DNA from: Molossus alvarezi
Taxonomy: Eukaryota; Chordata; Mammalia; Chiroptera; Molossidae
Assembly: GCA_037176705.1 (NCBI GenBank)
Contig: JBAWUJ010000089.1
Coordinates: 243,525 to 307,524 of the forward strand
Length of the DNA: 64,000 nt
Direction: 5' to 3'
This document shows positions 44,501 to 55,749 of the stretch, piece after piece (within the stretch, counting starts at the first letter, position 1; the number at the start of each line of letters is the position of its first letter). Position numbers and translations under genes: made by a program. The notes below the pieces were generated by a model, which was given only the letters and a program-made list of their open reading frames with translations, ran no database searches and was not told where the DNA came from.

Positions 44501-45855
44501 CTCTATTAATATTAGAAAAAAGGTTCCAAGAGCATACAGTGGACAAAAGACAGCCTGTTTAATAAATAGGGTTGGGAGTATTGGTCCGCTACAAGAAAAA
44601 AAAAAATGTAGATAGACTACCAACTTACACCATACACAGGAATAAACTCAAAATGAATAACAGAATAAGAGACTTAAATGTGACTCATGAATTCACAAAA
44701 CTCCTAGAACATCATAGAACAAATTTAACAAAATGTAGGCAACAAAATTTCAGACATCATATGCAGCAGAATTTTTACTGATACAATGCCTAAGGAAAAA
44801 GAAATAAAGGGTAAAAATGACCACACGGGACTACATCAAAGCAAAAAGCTTCTGCATAGTAAAAGAAACAAGCAACAAAATGCAAAAGGAACCCATGATA
44901 TGGAAGAGCATAACTGCCTCAGATTAGGCATTAATTAAAAAAACAGATAGACTACTCATATAACTCAACAACAGAAAGACAAAGATTCCGATTATAAAAT
45001 GGCAGAGCACCTATAAACACCTCTCCAAACAGCACATACAAATGGCCAAGAACAAAATGAAAAAATGACCGTCATCACTAATCAACAGTGAGATGAAATT
45101 TAAAACAGCTATGAGGTAACACCTAACCCCTGCCAGAGCAAATGCCATCAACAAATCACCAAACAACAATTGCTGGTGAGGGTGTGGAGAAAAGGTGACT
45201 TTCATTCACTTCTGGTGGAAATGCAGATTGGTGCAAATTCTATAGAAAACAATATGAAGTTTCCTCCAAAATTAAAAATGGAACTGCCTTTTGACCCAGT
45301 GTTCCCACTTCTAGAATATATCCTAAGAAGTCTGAATTACCCATCAGATAGTATATATGTAATCCTATGTTCTTAGTGGAACTGTTTACAATTGATAACA
45401 ACTGGAAACAGCCCAAGTGTCCATCAATAGATGAGTGGAACAAAATTTTTGGTACATATACACACTGGAACAGTATGCAGTTGTAAGAAAGACAGATCTC
45501 GTATCCTCTGAGACAACATGGAGGGACTGGGAGAATATCATGCTAAGAGAAATAAGCCAATCAGAGGAAAACAAATACCACATGATCTCACTTATTTGGA
45601 AAATTTTGTGAACAAAATAAGCTGATGAACAAAAATGATGCAGAGACACAGAAAGTAGTAACGTTCAGATGACAAAATTCAGAGGACGAGGACGATGGTG
45701 TGGGGGAAGAAAGGAGATAAATCAAAGACCTTACATGCATAGATGCATCAACAGTGGACACAGACAACAATGCTGAGGTTGGGGCAGGACTGGGAAAAAG
45801 GAGTCAAGGAGGGGAAATGGAGACACATCTATAACAAATATTAATTAATTAAATA
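41595..45855 (+). mobile_element. L1, plus, nearly complete ORF2 but decayed
   Basis: It begins in the ORF1-ORF2 junction (41,690-41,880, SPPNQHCKKQ), passes the ORF2 start (IITLNVRGLNTPNKRNRV near 41,968) and reverse transcriptase (42,830-43,780), a shortened endonuclease region between, and ends in the 3' UTR with a TTAA/A-rich end near 45,850. A SINE at 43,479 interrupts it. Its 5' end faces the 5' end of the L1 at 39,145-41,590. Confidence 0.88.
43479..43719 (-). mobile_element. SINE inserted in L1
   Basis: A T-run, 'aatcctcaagcaaagatg', an AGAG tract, 'gccacccacaggacccc', and reverse-complement B and A boxes ('ctgagcaaaactggccaggg'). The L1 reverse-transcriptase sequence resumes after it; a short duplicated 'cactctt' flanks it. 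Confidence 0.9.
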
Positions 45856-45859
45856 ATAA

Positions 45860-46620
45860 TATATGAAATAAAACACACAATATATATGTCCAAGATAACA
45901 CAGCAGCGAGCTATTTTATAAAAAGTCAAATATTTGATAATACCTGAGTCTTCTACAGGAATTCTCATCTCAAGAACATGAAAGGCCACAATCAGGGTAC
46001 GCACAGTCTGTAGGTGGAGTGCCATCGTGCTTTTTGTGTTGGGATCTTAGATTATCTCTGCTTCAGTACCTTAAGTAAATGAGCCACAAATATTTTAAAA
46101 TGTAGCTTTTAAAGTCCACAATATGTTTACACTCAAAAAACAAAATGACAAACATTAAATAGACTGAAGGCTTAAAGAGACATTTCTCCAAATACGATAA
46201 ACACAGAGCCAGTGAAGCAAGCTCATAAAAAGACAATAAATGTTACTGCTCATCAGAACAATGCAAATCAAAACTAAGGTGACATTCAAGTTTACTCCTA
46301 ATTAGGCTGTAATGTTTGAATAAAAATACCATGTGTTGTGGAGGGAGTGGAAAAGCTGGGATCCTATACATGAGACATGTAAAATGGTACAGCTGCTGTG
46401 CATAACACTGGGAATTCCTTATAACACATTAAACCCTGAATTAAAATAAGCTTCAGAAAACCCACTCATATTACACACCCAAATAATTGGAAATGGGGAG
46501 AAAATGCCTGTTGGTGGAGGCTCAAAACTGTTCTAAGGGGAAAGAGCTCAAACAGATGAACTGGGGGACAAGGTGTGGTAACTGCAGCTACAATTCATCC
46601 ATAAAAAGTGACATTGCCTA
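45860..46620 (+). mobile_element. Ancient L1 3' fragment (from about 46,130), rest unrecognised
   Basis: From about 46,160 the order 'gacatttctccaaatacgataaac', 'ctcatcagaacaatgcaaatcaaaac', 'gtgttgtggagggagtggaaa', 'attcatccataaaaagtgac' follows the ORF2 C-terminus of old L1 families. 45,860-46,130 shows nothing I recognise. Confidence 0.6.
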
Positions 46621-46645
46621 TTCCGTGCTACGTGGATGATTTTTT

Positions 46646-46885
46646 TTTTTATCTTCACCCGAGGACATTTTTACACTTTTTGTTCAGACAGAGAGGAAGG
46701 AGAGAGAGAAAGAGAGTGAGAGAAACATCGATGTGAAAGGGACACACCGAGTGGCTGCCACCCACACGGCCAACCAGGGCCGGGGTCAAGCTGCAACCCA
46801 GGTACATGCCCTTAGCGGGAACCGAACTCAGGTCTCTCTGTACCACAGGCCAATGCTGTAGCCACTGAGCCAATCCAGCCAGGGC
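46646..46885 (-). mobile_element. SINE (Ves-like), with imperfect target site duplication
   Basis: 'atcttcacccgaggacattt', AGAG tract, 'aaacatcgatgtgaaagggacac', reverse-complement B box 'gggaaccgaactcagg' and A box. Flanks 'ctacgtggatgattttt' and 'cttcgtggataattttt' form a diverged target site duplication. Confidence 0.92.
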
Positions 46886-47126
46886 ACTTCGTGGATAATT
46901 TTTGAAGTCATCCATGCTAACAGAGAGAAGTCACATGCTATCATCAGGTCTGATTTCACTCCATGAGTATGATTTATGGGGGACAGTAGCATCAGTTCAC
47001 ACAGAATATAGGTTGATGTTTGGTTGGTGGGTCAGTGGAGAAATGATATTGACACCTTATGGTGCAGAGCATTGTGTTTATGGGAGCTAAATAAGATTTC
47101 ACACTATTGTTGTTGTTGTTTTTTTT

Positions 47127-47361
47127 TTTATCATCCTCACTCAAGGACACTTTTCCATTTTTTGTTCAGATAGAGTGGGAGGGAGAAAGAGAGAGAGAAA
47201 CATCAAAATGAAAGGGACACATCAAGTGGTTGCTACCCACACAACCCAAATAGGGCCAGAGAAAAAATGCAGCCGAGGTACGTGCCCTTAGATGGAACCG
47301 AACCCGGGCCTCTCTGGATCGCAAACTGATGCTCTAACCAATGGGCCAAACAGGCCCTGGC
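47127..47361 (-). mobile_element. SINE (Ves-like)
   Basis: 'atcatcctcactcaaggacacttttcc' to 'aatgggccaaacaggccctgg'. Flanks 'agatttcacact' and 'agatttcatact' look like a target site duplication. Confidence 0.92.
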
Positions 47362-47462
47362 AGATTTCATACTTTCTAGATGTGGTGGTAGCATAATGTA
47401 CCAAATATACCCTATGTTATGTAACCATTCACTTGCAATACATATTTTTAACATGTTCCCCC

Positions 47463-47548
47463 ATTTTTAAATCAGCACTATTTACAATAGCTAAGATCTG
47501 GAAACAGCCCAAGTGTCCATCTATAGATGAGTGGATAAAAAAGCTGTG
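47463..47548 (+). mobile_element. Short L1 ORF2 fragment, plus
   Basis: 'actatttacaatagctaagatctggaaacagccc' and 'gtgtccatctatagatgagtgg' are standard L1 3' ORF2 sequence. It abuts the minus L1 that follows with no poly(A). Confidence 0.85.
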
Positions 47549-50208
47549 GTTTTTGCTCTTTGAGTAGGATGTTGGTTGTTGGTCTTTAATATATGGCCTT
47601 TATTATGTCAAGATATGATCCCTCTATTCCAAGATTGCAGAGTGATTTTATCAGAAATGGGAGCTGTATTTTGTTGAATGCTTTTTCAGTGTCTATTGAT
47701 ATGATCCTGTGATTTTTATTCTTCATTTTGTTCATGTGGTGTATCACATTTATTGATTTATAAATATTGTACCAGCCTTGCATCCCTGGGATGAATCCCA
47801 CTTGGTCATGGTGAACAATTTTTTTGATGTATTGCTGGATTCGATTTGCTAGTGTTTTGTTCAGAATTTTGGCATCTATGTTCATCAGGGATATTGGTCT
47901 GTAGCTTTTTTCTTTGTAGTATCTTTTTCTGGTTTTGGAATTAGAATTATGCTGGCCTCATAAATTGAAAACGAAGTCTTCCTTCTTCTGGAATTTTTTG
48001 AAATAGTTTGAGGAGAATGGGTATTAGTTCTTCTTTGAATGTTCAGGAAAATTCCCCTGTGAAGCCATCCAGGCCTGAGCTTTTGTTTGCTAAAAGAGTC
48101 TAAATTACATCTTCAATTTCCTTTGTTGTTATTGGTCTGTTCAACTCTTCTTTCTCTTCCTAGTTTAGTTTTGGGGGTCTGTGTTTCCAGAGATTATTTT
48201 ATTTTTCCTAGATTGTCCAGTTTGTTGGTATATTTTGATGATCTTTTGTATTTCTGTGGTGCCTGTTGTTAATACTTCTTTTTGGTTTCTGATTGTGTTT
48301 ATTTGTGTCCTCTTTTGTTTCTTGGTGAGTCTGGCTAAAGGTCAATTGATCTTGTTTATCTTTGTAAAGAACCAGCTTTTTTTTCATTGATCTTTTAATA
48401 TATATGTTATTTAATTCTGCTCTGACTTTTACTACTTCTTTCCTTGTACTTACTCTGTTTTTTTCCTTTTATTTTCTCTATAGATTTTTAAGTTGTAGGT
48501 TTAGAGAATCAACTAGAAATGTTTCTTGTTTCTTGTGGTAAGTCTAGAGTGCTGTGAACTTCCCTCTCAGGACTGCTTTTCATGCCATAAATTTGTGTTG
48601 TGGTGTATTCATTTTCATTGGTTTCCAGAAAATTTTTAATTGCTTCCTGGATCTCATTAGTAACCTAGTCACTGTTTAATGACATTCTGTTTAGCCTCCA
48701 AGTCTTTGAATGTTTTGTTATAATTGTGTTCTACTTTCATGCCATTGTGGTCTGAGAAGATGCTTGATATGATTTCAATATTTTTGAATTTGTAGAGACT
48801 TACTTTGTGTCCTAACATGTAATCTATCTTTGAGAATGTCCCATGTGCACTTCAGAAGAATGTATATTCTGCAGTTTTGGGGTAAAATGTTTCATAAATA
48901 TCAATTAAGTCCAATTGATGTAAGTCATCATTTAAGAACTTTATGTCCTTGTTAAGTTTTTGTCTGAAAGATCTATGCAGTGGTGTAAGTGGAGTATTAA
49001 AGCCACTGACTAAGATCATATTGCTATTCATCTCCTCCATTAAATCCTCCCGAAACTATTTATCATATTTTGGAGCTTCCATATTTGGTGCATATATGTT
49101 TACATGCATTATATCCTCTTGTCAGAATGATTCTTTTAATATTATGTAGTGACCTTCTTTGTGTCTTCTTATGGCCTTGTTTTGAAGTCTGTCTTCTGGT
49201 ATAAGAGAATCACTACACAAGCTTTGTTTTTCCTTTCTGTTTGTTTGGTAAAGCTTTTTCCATCCCTTCACTTTCATCTTGTGTGAGCCTTTTGTTGTGA
49301 GGTGAGTTTCTTGTAAACAGCATATATATGGGTCATGTTTTCTTATACAATTGAGGACCCTATGTCTTTTGTTTGGAGCACTTGCGTTATTTACACTTAA
49401 GGTTATTCTTGCTAGATAGTACTTAGCTGCCATTTTAAATTTATGCCTGTGTTCTTCTTTCTCTTTCTCTTTTTCTTCTTTTTCCTCTTCTTACAACAGT
49501 CCTTTCTGCAATTTTTGCAGTTCTGGTTTGGTGGTGGTAAACTCTTAAACTCCTTTAGCTTTTCTTTTTTTTTTTTTTTAATCCATGAAGCTCTTTTTTT
49601 CTCCATCCCATTTAAATGACATCCTTGCATTACTTTGTATACTTAATGCGACTCCCTCCCTGCAGTGTTTCTATTGAGAAATCAGCTGACAGTTTAATGG
49701 GAACTCCCTTGTAGATAACTTTCCGTGTCTCTCTTGCTTCCTTTAAGATTATTTCTTTGTGTTTAATGTTTGCCATTTTTATTATGATGTTTCTAGTTGT
49801 GGGTCTTCTGGGGTTCATCTCCCTTGGGACTTTCTGTGTTTCCTGGACTTGTGTGATATTTTCCTTCAGCAGTTTAAGAAAAGTTTCTGCCATTATTTTC
49901 TCAAACTGGTTCTCTATTCTTTTCTTGGATTCTTCTCTTTCAGGTAAACCTATAATGTGAATGGTGTTAGATTTTGTAATATCCCACAGCTCTTTTAAAC
50001 TCTCCTCCTGCTTTTTAAATTTTTTTTTATTATTTGCTGCTTATTTGGGGTAATTTTTCTCTACCTTGTCTTGCAAATTGCTGATTTGGTCCTCAGCTTC
50101 TTCTAACTTCTATTGAACCCTTCAAATGTATTTTTCATATCAGCTATGCCATTCTTTATTTCCTCTTGATTTTTATGTATAACTACTATTTGTTACCCAT
50201 TGCTTCTA

Positions 50209-50212
<4 letters not shown>

Positions 50213-50278
<66 letters not shown>
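50213..50278. repeat. (TC)n(TA)n compound microsatellite
   Basis: TC units (about 50,213-50,239) run directly into TA units, inside L1 ORF1 sequence. Confidence 0.95.
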
Positions 50279-50281
<3 letters not shown>

Positions 50282-50764
50282 TGAAGTAGTTCCCAGTGAG
50301 CTCTTTATAATTCTTATTCAGTTGCTTGAAGTTTTCACCATTTTGAGCACCCTTATAGTTATTGCTTTGAATTCTTTTTCTGACAAGTTGCTTTCTTCTA
50401 GTTCCTATAGTTCCATTTCTGGTGACTCCTCTTTTTTTTTTTTTTTTTTTCCCATTTTGTTGTTGTTTCTTTGTCTCACCATTTTAACAATCTGTTAGTT
50501 CTATGCTTGGTGAGGGATGATGAAATATGTACTCAGGTCAGTGTGTACCAATTAAGGATGCTGTACCCCTCTGATGGTTTTAGAGTATGGGTCCCCTTGT
50601 CTGCTGTGGATCCTGGAATGTTGACTCCTGGCAGCTGGAATTGGTCTCTCATGCTGGTCTTGACTCCCCAAGATTTACTGCTGCTTGGGCTGGGGCACCA
50701 CTCTTGATGGGCTTTGGCTGATATTGCTGGGAATGGGCATTAGCTGCCCATATGTTCTCCTAAT

Positions 50765-51010
50765 GCTTGGAGGTGTGCAGGTTTGTCCGGTGCCCTGCTG
50801 AGGTGCAAGAGCCTTCTGATATGTTGCTCGGGTGTGTGGGGTTCCCTAGTATACTGTTGGAGTGTGTGATTTCCAGTGGCATGCTGCCGGAATTCATCGG
50901 TCCCTCTGGTATGCTCCTGGGGCATGTGTGTCCAGCTGGTGTCCTGCTGGGTTTTGTGGATTTTGTCAGTATGCTGCTGGGGTTTGAGGGTTCCTCTGGT
51001 ATGCTGCTGT
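50765..51010 (-). repeat. Tandem repeats, about 38-42 bp, in the L1 5' UTR
   Basis: On the plus strand, variants of 'tatgctgctggggtttgagggttcctctgg' recur about six times (near 50,820, 50,860, 50,908, 50,950, 50,970, 51,000). Monomer-like repeats are a known feature of some L1 promoters; here units are diverged. Confidence 0.65.
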
Positions 51011-51930
51011 AATGCATGTATCTTACTGGTCTACGTTTGGGGGACAATGCTGACCATTGGGGCTCAGCTCCTAATCAGTCACTGCAGGGAGCCAGTGTCA
51101 GCTCCTGGTTTGCACTGGTACTGCTGCTGCTGCTACTGCCAGGGGATGCTCCCTGGTCCCATTTTTTTAGTACTGGTGGGAGGTGAGGAGGCTTCGCACC
51201 TGAGATTTTGCAACTGCTGAAGGAAGGGACTCCAATCTAGCTCCAATGCTGCAGTAGTCAGGGGTAGGTCTCTGGTGCCCTAGTCCTGATGCTTGGTTTG
51301 GGGCACTGCTCTTGATCAGTATTTTCTGATGATCTGCTGTAGGCCTGGAGCCTGGTGTCTGGGCTGGGCTGCTCACCAGTGCAGGCTTGTGGCCTGATGC
51401 CTAAGCTGGTCCTCCCGCAGCAGTTGCCCTGGGTCCAGTGGTGAGTGCTTTCTACCATGGGCCTGGTCCTGGGCTTTGGGTTAGGTGTGTGCCACTGCGG
51501 CCCTGAGTCCTGGGGTGGGTGCATGCTGCCACTGCCCTGGGTCCTAGGCTGGGAGCAACCTTTTTGCCACTGCTGGCCAAGAATCTAGAGCCTGAGTCTC
51601 AAAATGCCACCAGAGCATCAGGCTTGGATAAGCCTCAGCTGCTGTAGGGATGGGGCAACAGCTCCCTGCTGGTTTTGGCCACTCCTGCAGGCACCTACTG
51701 GGTGCTAACTGTGTCAACAGAGCTGAGTTCACTGGACAGATGGTGCAAAATGCTCTCTTGCACTCAGGTGGCTGGGCCCAAGCTGATCCATTTTCTACTA
51801 CCTGGGAAGTACCAGGATAATCCAATATGGCAGAATTGCCCAGCTGTGCTGGGGAAAGTTTACTGGCTTCCCAATTATCACAGAGCCTTCTGCTTTCCAT
51901 CCACAGCAAAGGAACCTTCTGCCCTGTGTC

Positions 51931-52639
51931 TCTGCACTGCTCAAGGTTGGTCTTCCATGCTTACATTCACTCACACTTTATCTCACACTCTCTCAAACTC
52001 TCACATCATCACCCAAACTCTGGTCCTACCCAACACTATCTGTTTTATTTACACATTTTTTGACAGATTCAAACTTTACCTATATGTTTTCTGTTTTATT
52101 GAATTTATAGGAGTGACGCTGTTAGTACATATACACAGGTTTCAGGTGTACCATTCTATCTTATTCATTTGGATACCATGCTGTGTATTCACCACACCAA
52201 GTCACGTCCCCTTCCTTCCCCATATTGAGAAGATTGCCTTAGTGATCTCCACCTGAGAGGCACACTCTTGCTCCTCTGTTGCTAATTCCTCCTCTACTAC
52301 CTCCTCCTCCTCCACATCTCAGATTTTTTGCAGCACCTGTGTCCAGAAAGAAATAGATCACCTCCATCAATCACCTCTTTGTAAAGATGGCTTGTCGGTT
52401 TGCTCTACTGGACTTGATTTTCCATCAAGACACTGAAATAATTACACATGACACAACAACAGCCAGTAGCTCGAGGTTCTCTGGAGCATCTTGAGCTTGC
52501 AAGACCTTCTAGGGGCATGGCTCTTGCTTCTGCGGTAGGTTCACAGAAGCTTTGCGAAGAGAGGCTGACACCATAAAATAGGCCAAGAGGGAAGCTACTG
52601 GGCAACTTCTACCCACACTTCACCATACACCAGATGATT
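51931..52639. other. Mixed sequence; possible old L1 end and a Glu-rich patch
   Basis: About 52,100-52,210 ('aggtttcaggtgtaccattctatcttattcatt', 'gtgtattcaccacacc') resembles an old L1 3' UTR. On the minus strand near 52,345-52,235 a short stretch reads VEEEEVVEEELATEEQE, resembling in composition the acidic TSPY exon 1, but no colinear match was found. Confidence 0.3.
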
Positions 52640-53060
52640 CCCCATGCCACCACTCTAATTTGACACCACAGTTCACACAAACCACTCTCTATTATTGCAC
52701 CCCAGGCTGCCTCTTCCCACTCTACATTGTGACACCTTTTGGCATCTTGTCGCAGACACTCCAATGTGACACCTGTAATCTAACTTGCATACTTCCATGT
52801 GACATCGCACAATTGCAATTCCCACAATCAACCCTGAAACCTAGGATTTCTACTGAACATGGATCACTTAACCCACACTTTACTCTGATACCATCAGGAC
52901 TTTTACTGCCCATAAAGCCTTATCACGACTCCAGGACACCCATGATACTCACCCTTTTCTAATCCCCAGGGCTTCACTGCATTGTGAAACCAAAGGCTCA
53001 CACCAACCATAAACTAAGTTGAAAAGTGTGCTCAGTGTCCAAAAAGTACTAGGAAATTGT
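52640..53060 (-). repeat. Minisatellite of the TSPY 3' flank, inverted copy
   Basis: Read on the minus strand, units such as 'ggtgtcacaatgtagagtgggaagaggcagcctgggg' and 'ggtgtcacattggagtg' match the arrays at 2,940-3,535 and 55,750-56,400, which read on the plus strand. It lies next to the decayed exon 5 of copy F. Confidence 0.6.
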
Positions 53061-53395
53061 AGAAGCCATTGGCCATCACTGATCTAAGGTATTCCTGGAC
53101 ATGGGCTCAAAACGGCTTCAGTACCATCTGCAACTTTAGTCTCTCACTCTCATCTCTCCACATTGATCTTTCTGTTGCCCACTGCATACATTCCACAGAG
53201 ACTTTGGACCTGCACACTACTTCATCGACCTTAAGATTTTTGAGCCTGAACCAACTGAATTCCAGATCTGGAAATTCCAACCTCATCCTGGGACCCGAAT
53301 CTCTGATGACACAGCTTTGTTTCTTCATCACTCAGTTTGTCCAGGTGAGACCCCAATGTCCAGAGACAGGGAAACATAGAGTTCAGTGCATGGAC
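53061..53395. other. Unrecognised sequence
   Basis: A 122-codon plus frame (53,069-53,437) crosses this stretch and runs into the decayed exon 5 on the other strand. I see no family signature and treat it as chance. Confidence 0.3.
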
Positions 53396-53399
53396 AGGA

Positions 53400-53500
53400 G
53401 CTCTTCACATGACCTCCTCTATCTCCAGTCACCCTGAGTCATGGTGTTCACATAGTATTCAGGGGATGGTGCCACAGGCCCTGTTTCATTGAAGAAATAG
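53400..53500 (-). pseudogene. TSPY: Decayed TSPY exon 5 (copy F)
   Basis: The minus strand reads CAGGGCCTGTGGCACCATCC and onward, aligning with AAGGACCTGTGGAGCAATCC of the other copies and giving GLWHHPLN before the frame is lost by a 1-base deletion ahead of 'tactatgtg'. The acceptor AG and the GTGAG donor are gone. No other exon is visible nearby. Confidence 0.65.
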
Positions 53501-54124
53501 TAAAAAGTATCCTCAGCTGAGTAATAAAATAATATTAATAGTAATCATCATTATCAATAGAAGCCAAAATGGAAAAGGAGGTTCATGCTGCAGCTAGGAT
53601 CTCTGAAAATGTCTGCACTCTTATGTTCAACATGTTTCATCCCAACATCTTTATAATAAACAGTGTTCTCACTGGACCCTACAAGATTGGAACATCCAAG
53701 GAAAGTGGAAAACAACTGTGATGGTGAGGAGAAGTAATTGGGGCAGAACTACACCTTTCTATAAAAAGACAATGAGCTATTTGTGGTAGGTGGTAGAAAA
53801 AATGTTATTCAATAATCCATTTCTGAAGAAGAAGGTGGTCAGAAGGTGTGGATGGTGTCCTGCAAGAGAGCACCAATCAGCGAGGCATAAGTGTGCTGTT
53901 GTTTTGAGGGAGATCAGACATGCCCACTCCTTCATCTTACGGAAGCTTCTTTAGCAAGTGTCTGAATGACAGTGCAATTCTCCAGACTTCCTGTATCATG
54001 GTTATACCCTGACAACCTGAAGGCACAGGCTCTATTTCTGCGAGCTTCAATGTGTCTATTTGGAAAAGAAATGTCCCAGCTACTGGGCAAGGCAAGGTTG
54101 AGAGAACAGCTGGGATCTCCTCAC

Positions 54125-54209
54125 CTGCCCTAGTCTCCCTCCCCTCTCCTGCTGCCATCATCTTCACATAGTACTTCAGGAGATCGCTCCACAGGTCCTT
54201 TATGTAGAT
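54125..54209 (-). pseudogene. TSPY: TSPY exon 5, isolated fragment (copy A')
   Basis: The exon is 85 bp and open: IYIKDLWSDLLKYYVKMMAA and on to a GTGAGG donor at 54,124. The acceptor AG is at 54,211-54,210, but the branch-side pyrimidines are weak. The frame stays open 3' for 76 codons in total. Exons 1-4 are missing from its own upstream flank, so it is a duplicated exon and not a gene. It is the partner of the exon at 509-593. Confidence 0.8.
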
Positions 54210-54376
54210 CTAGTTTAAAGATGTGAGCAGGTCCGAATAAAGCCTTCATGCTGTAGTGAATCAGAGATGGAGCAGCTATGACACTTGCAGGGGAAGATGT
54301 AGCACTGAGCTGACAGCACTGGGCAGGCCTTCCCTGCCCAAGGCCTGAGGATGGAAGAAACAGTTACATATACCCA

Positions 54377-54842
54377 GTGGGGCAAACAGATGTGTGTGAA
54401 GGGCTGCCCATCAGGCACCCTGGCTATGAGGGGCCAGGAAAGGAGGATAACTGGGGCACTGATTACACAGAGCAACAACTACTCCTGTCCCTCCAGCTGT
54501 CATGTGTGGGCTCCCCAAGTTCAAAATCAGCAGAAAAGCAAGAACTCAGCAGCCTAGTAATTTCTCTAATGAATCCCAAGCAAGGTAGAGAATTAATCTT
54601 AGGTCATGTGAAGGGACACTCTTCCAATGTGTGGAAATCCTCATCTGTGTAAATAGGTGCTGAAGACACTAAATGCTGTATGTGCCATGGCTGGTTCTGC
54701 TCAGAGGCTAGAACAATGATTTACATTCCAGAGGGACTGAGGTTCAGTTCCCGCTAAGGGCTTGTATTTCAGTTGCATTTTGTCCCCTGCCCTGGATGGT
54801 TCGTATGCATGGCAACCACTCAATGTGTCTCTTTCATGTTGA

Positions 54843-54899
<57 letters not shown>

Positions 54900-55331
54900 T
54901 TCATTTTCTCTGTCTATCTCTCTCTCTTTCACTCTATCTGAACAAGAAATGGAAAAATGTCCTCGAGTGAGGATAAATAATTGAATAAATAAGAACTGGA
55001 GAATCAATCTCAGGTCATGGGGAGGGACAATGGTCCAGATGTGCAGAATTTCCCATCCAGGCAAATACGTGCTGAGGACAATAAGTGCTGGAGTTGTGGC
55101 TACAGTGAGCAGAATACATGTGAATTAGAAGCACATCAAAGGACAAAGAGTGAGAGTGGAGGACTTTGTCAACAGTGGCAAGAGGCCTCAGAAGATGCCC
55201 AAGCCACCAAAAATACATTTCAGAAACGGGGAAGAATCCTGGTGAAGAACCATGCCTCTTGTCAGTGCTCGGGCCCATCCTTTGAAAAGTGTAGGTGTTT
55301 AGGGCTCCCCCAGTGGCTCATTCGATTGTAG
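54377..55331 (+). pseudogene. Partner of the 180-codon ORF, split by a SINE
   Basis: Frame 54,377-54,652 (91 codons) and, after a SINE, 55,017-55,331 (104 codons) align with the two halves of the ORF at 731-1,273. About 100 bp (54,588-54,683) are repeated after the SINE (54,999-55,100), so the SINE sits between two copies of that piece. The identity of the product is unknown. Confidence 0.3.
54684..54993 (+). mobile_element. SINE (Ves-like), copy-2 specific
   Basis: 'ccatggctggttctgctcagaggcta' head, 'ggttcagttcccgctaagggcttgtatttc', 'caatgtgtctctttcatgttgatg', a long TC tract (54,847-54,895) and the 'gtcctcgagtgaggataaa' tail. It is absent from the matching point in copy 1 (about 1,040). 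Confidence 0.92.
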
Positions 55332-55749
55332 GGGTGATGTGGAAGACAAACAATAGATTTGTTGCTCTCACATCATTGATTCTCCTCTCTCCATGTATGT
55401 CATATCCTCTTCTCACTCTTCTGAAGATACATGGAAAAGTATCCTGAGGTGAAGATTATTCTTAAGAAAAATTGTCTTTAAAATGACCAGGGTACAAGAC
55501 TGTAAATCAGAAATCAGTCTTTTCTTTCTTTGTCATTCCAGACAATATCCGCAGAGTAAGAAACTAAAAGTTAAGGCATGCTATATTGCCTCTCTATCTC
55601 CATAGATCTACTTCTCAGCCACACCTCTGGAAACTGTCAACTTCTGACTCAATAGCACCTCATTAGTCAGTCTATTAAAATAAAGCATTTTTTCTGGTCA
55701 ATCACCCCAAGGATACAATCACATGTTGAGCTTATTCATGTCTCTTTCC
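55332..55749. other. TSPY 3' flank with a SINE remnant
   Basis: 55,310-55,460 is the 3' part of the SINE that is complete at 2,366-2,592. The remainder matches 2,600-2,940 of copy 1 and contains no recognisable gene. Confidence 0.6.

Larger units (their letters stand above)
47549..51930 (-). mobile_element. L1 5' portion including 5' UTR, ORF1 and most of ORF2, minus
   Basis: Minus strand, from high to low: 5' UTR with GC-rich tandem repeats (about 51,930-50,520), ORF1 with its RNA-binding C-terminal region (49,893-49,630, LKEARETRKVIYKGVPIKLS), ORF2 start near 49,433 (ARITLSVNNASAPNKRHRVL, then YICCLQETHL), endonuclease (49,040-48,852, FNTPLTPLHRSFRQKLNKD) and reverse transcriptase (47,885-47,586, [16 protein letters not shown]). 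The 3' third of ORF2 and the 3' UTR are missing. Frameshifts exclude activity. Confidence 0.9.

Noticed and set aside
47463..47600. Twin-priming inversion of a single L1
   Set aside because: The minus part lacks a 3' end and the plus fragment has no poly(A), so two separate pieces or a later rearrangement fit as well; not supported enough to claim.
49412..49630. Lys-rich minus ORF as a nuclear protein
   Set aside because: It is the Lys-rich ORF1-ORF2 junction of an L1, matched by 41,697-41,882 in another L1.
53937..54167. 76-codon minus ORF as an independent small gene
   Set aside because: It is exon 5 of a TSPY fragment (54,209-54,125) read through its donor into the downstream intron.
54773..54984. 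Leu/Ser-rich ORFs resembling a membrane segment
   Set aside because: They are the TC tract of a SINE read in two frames.
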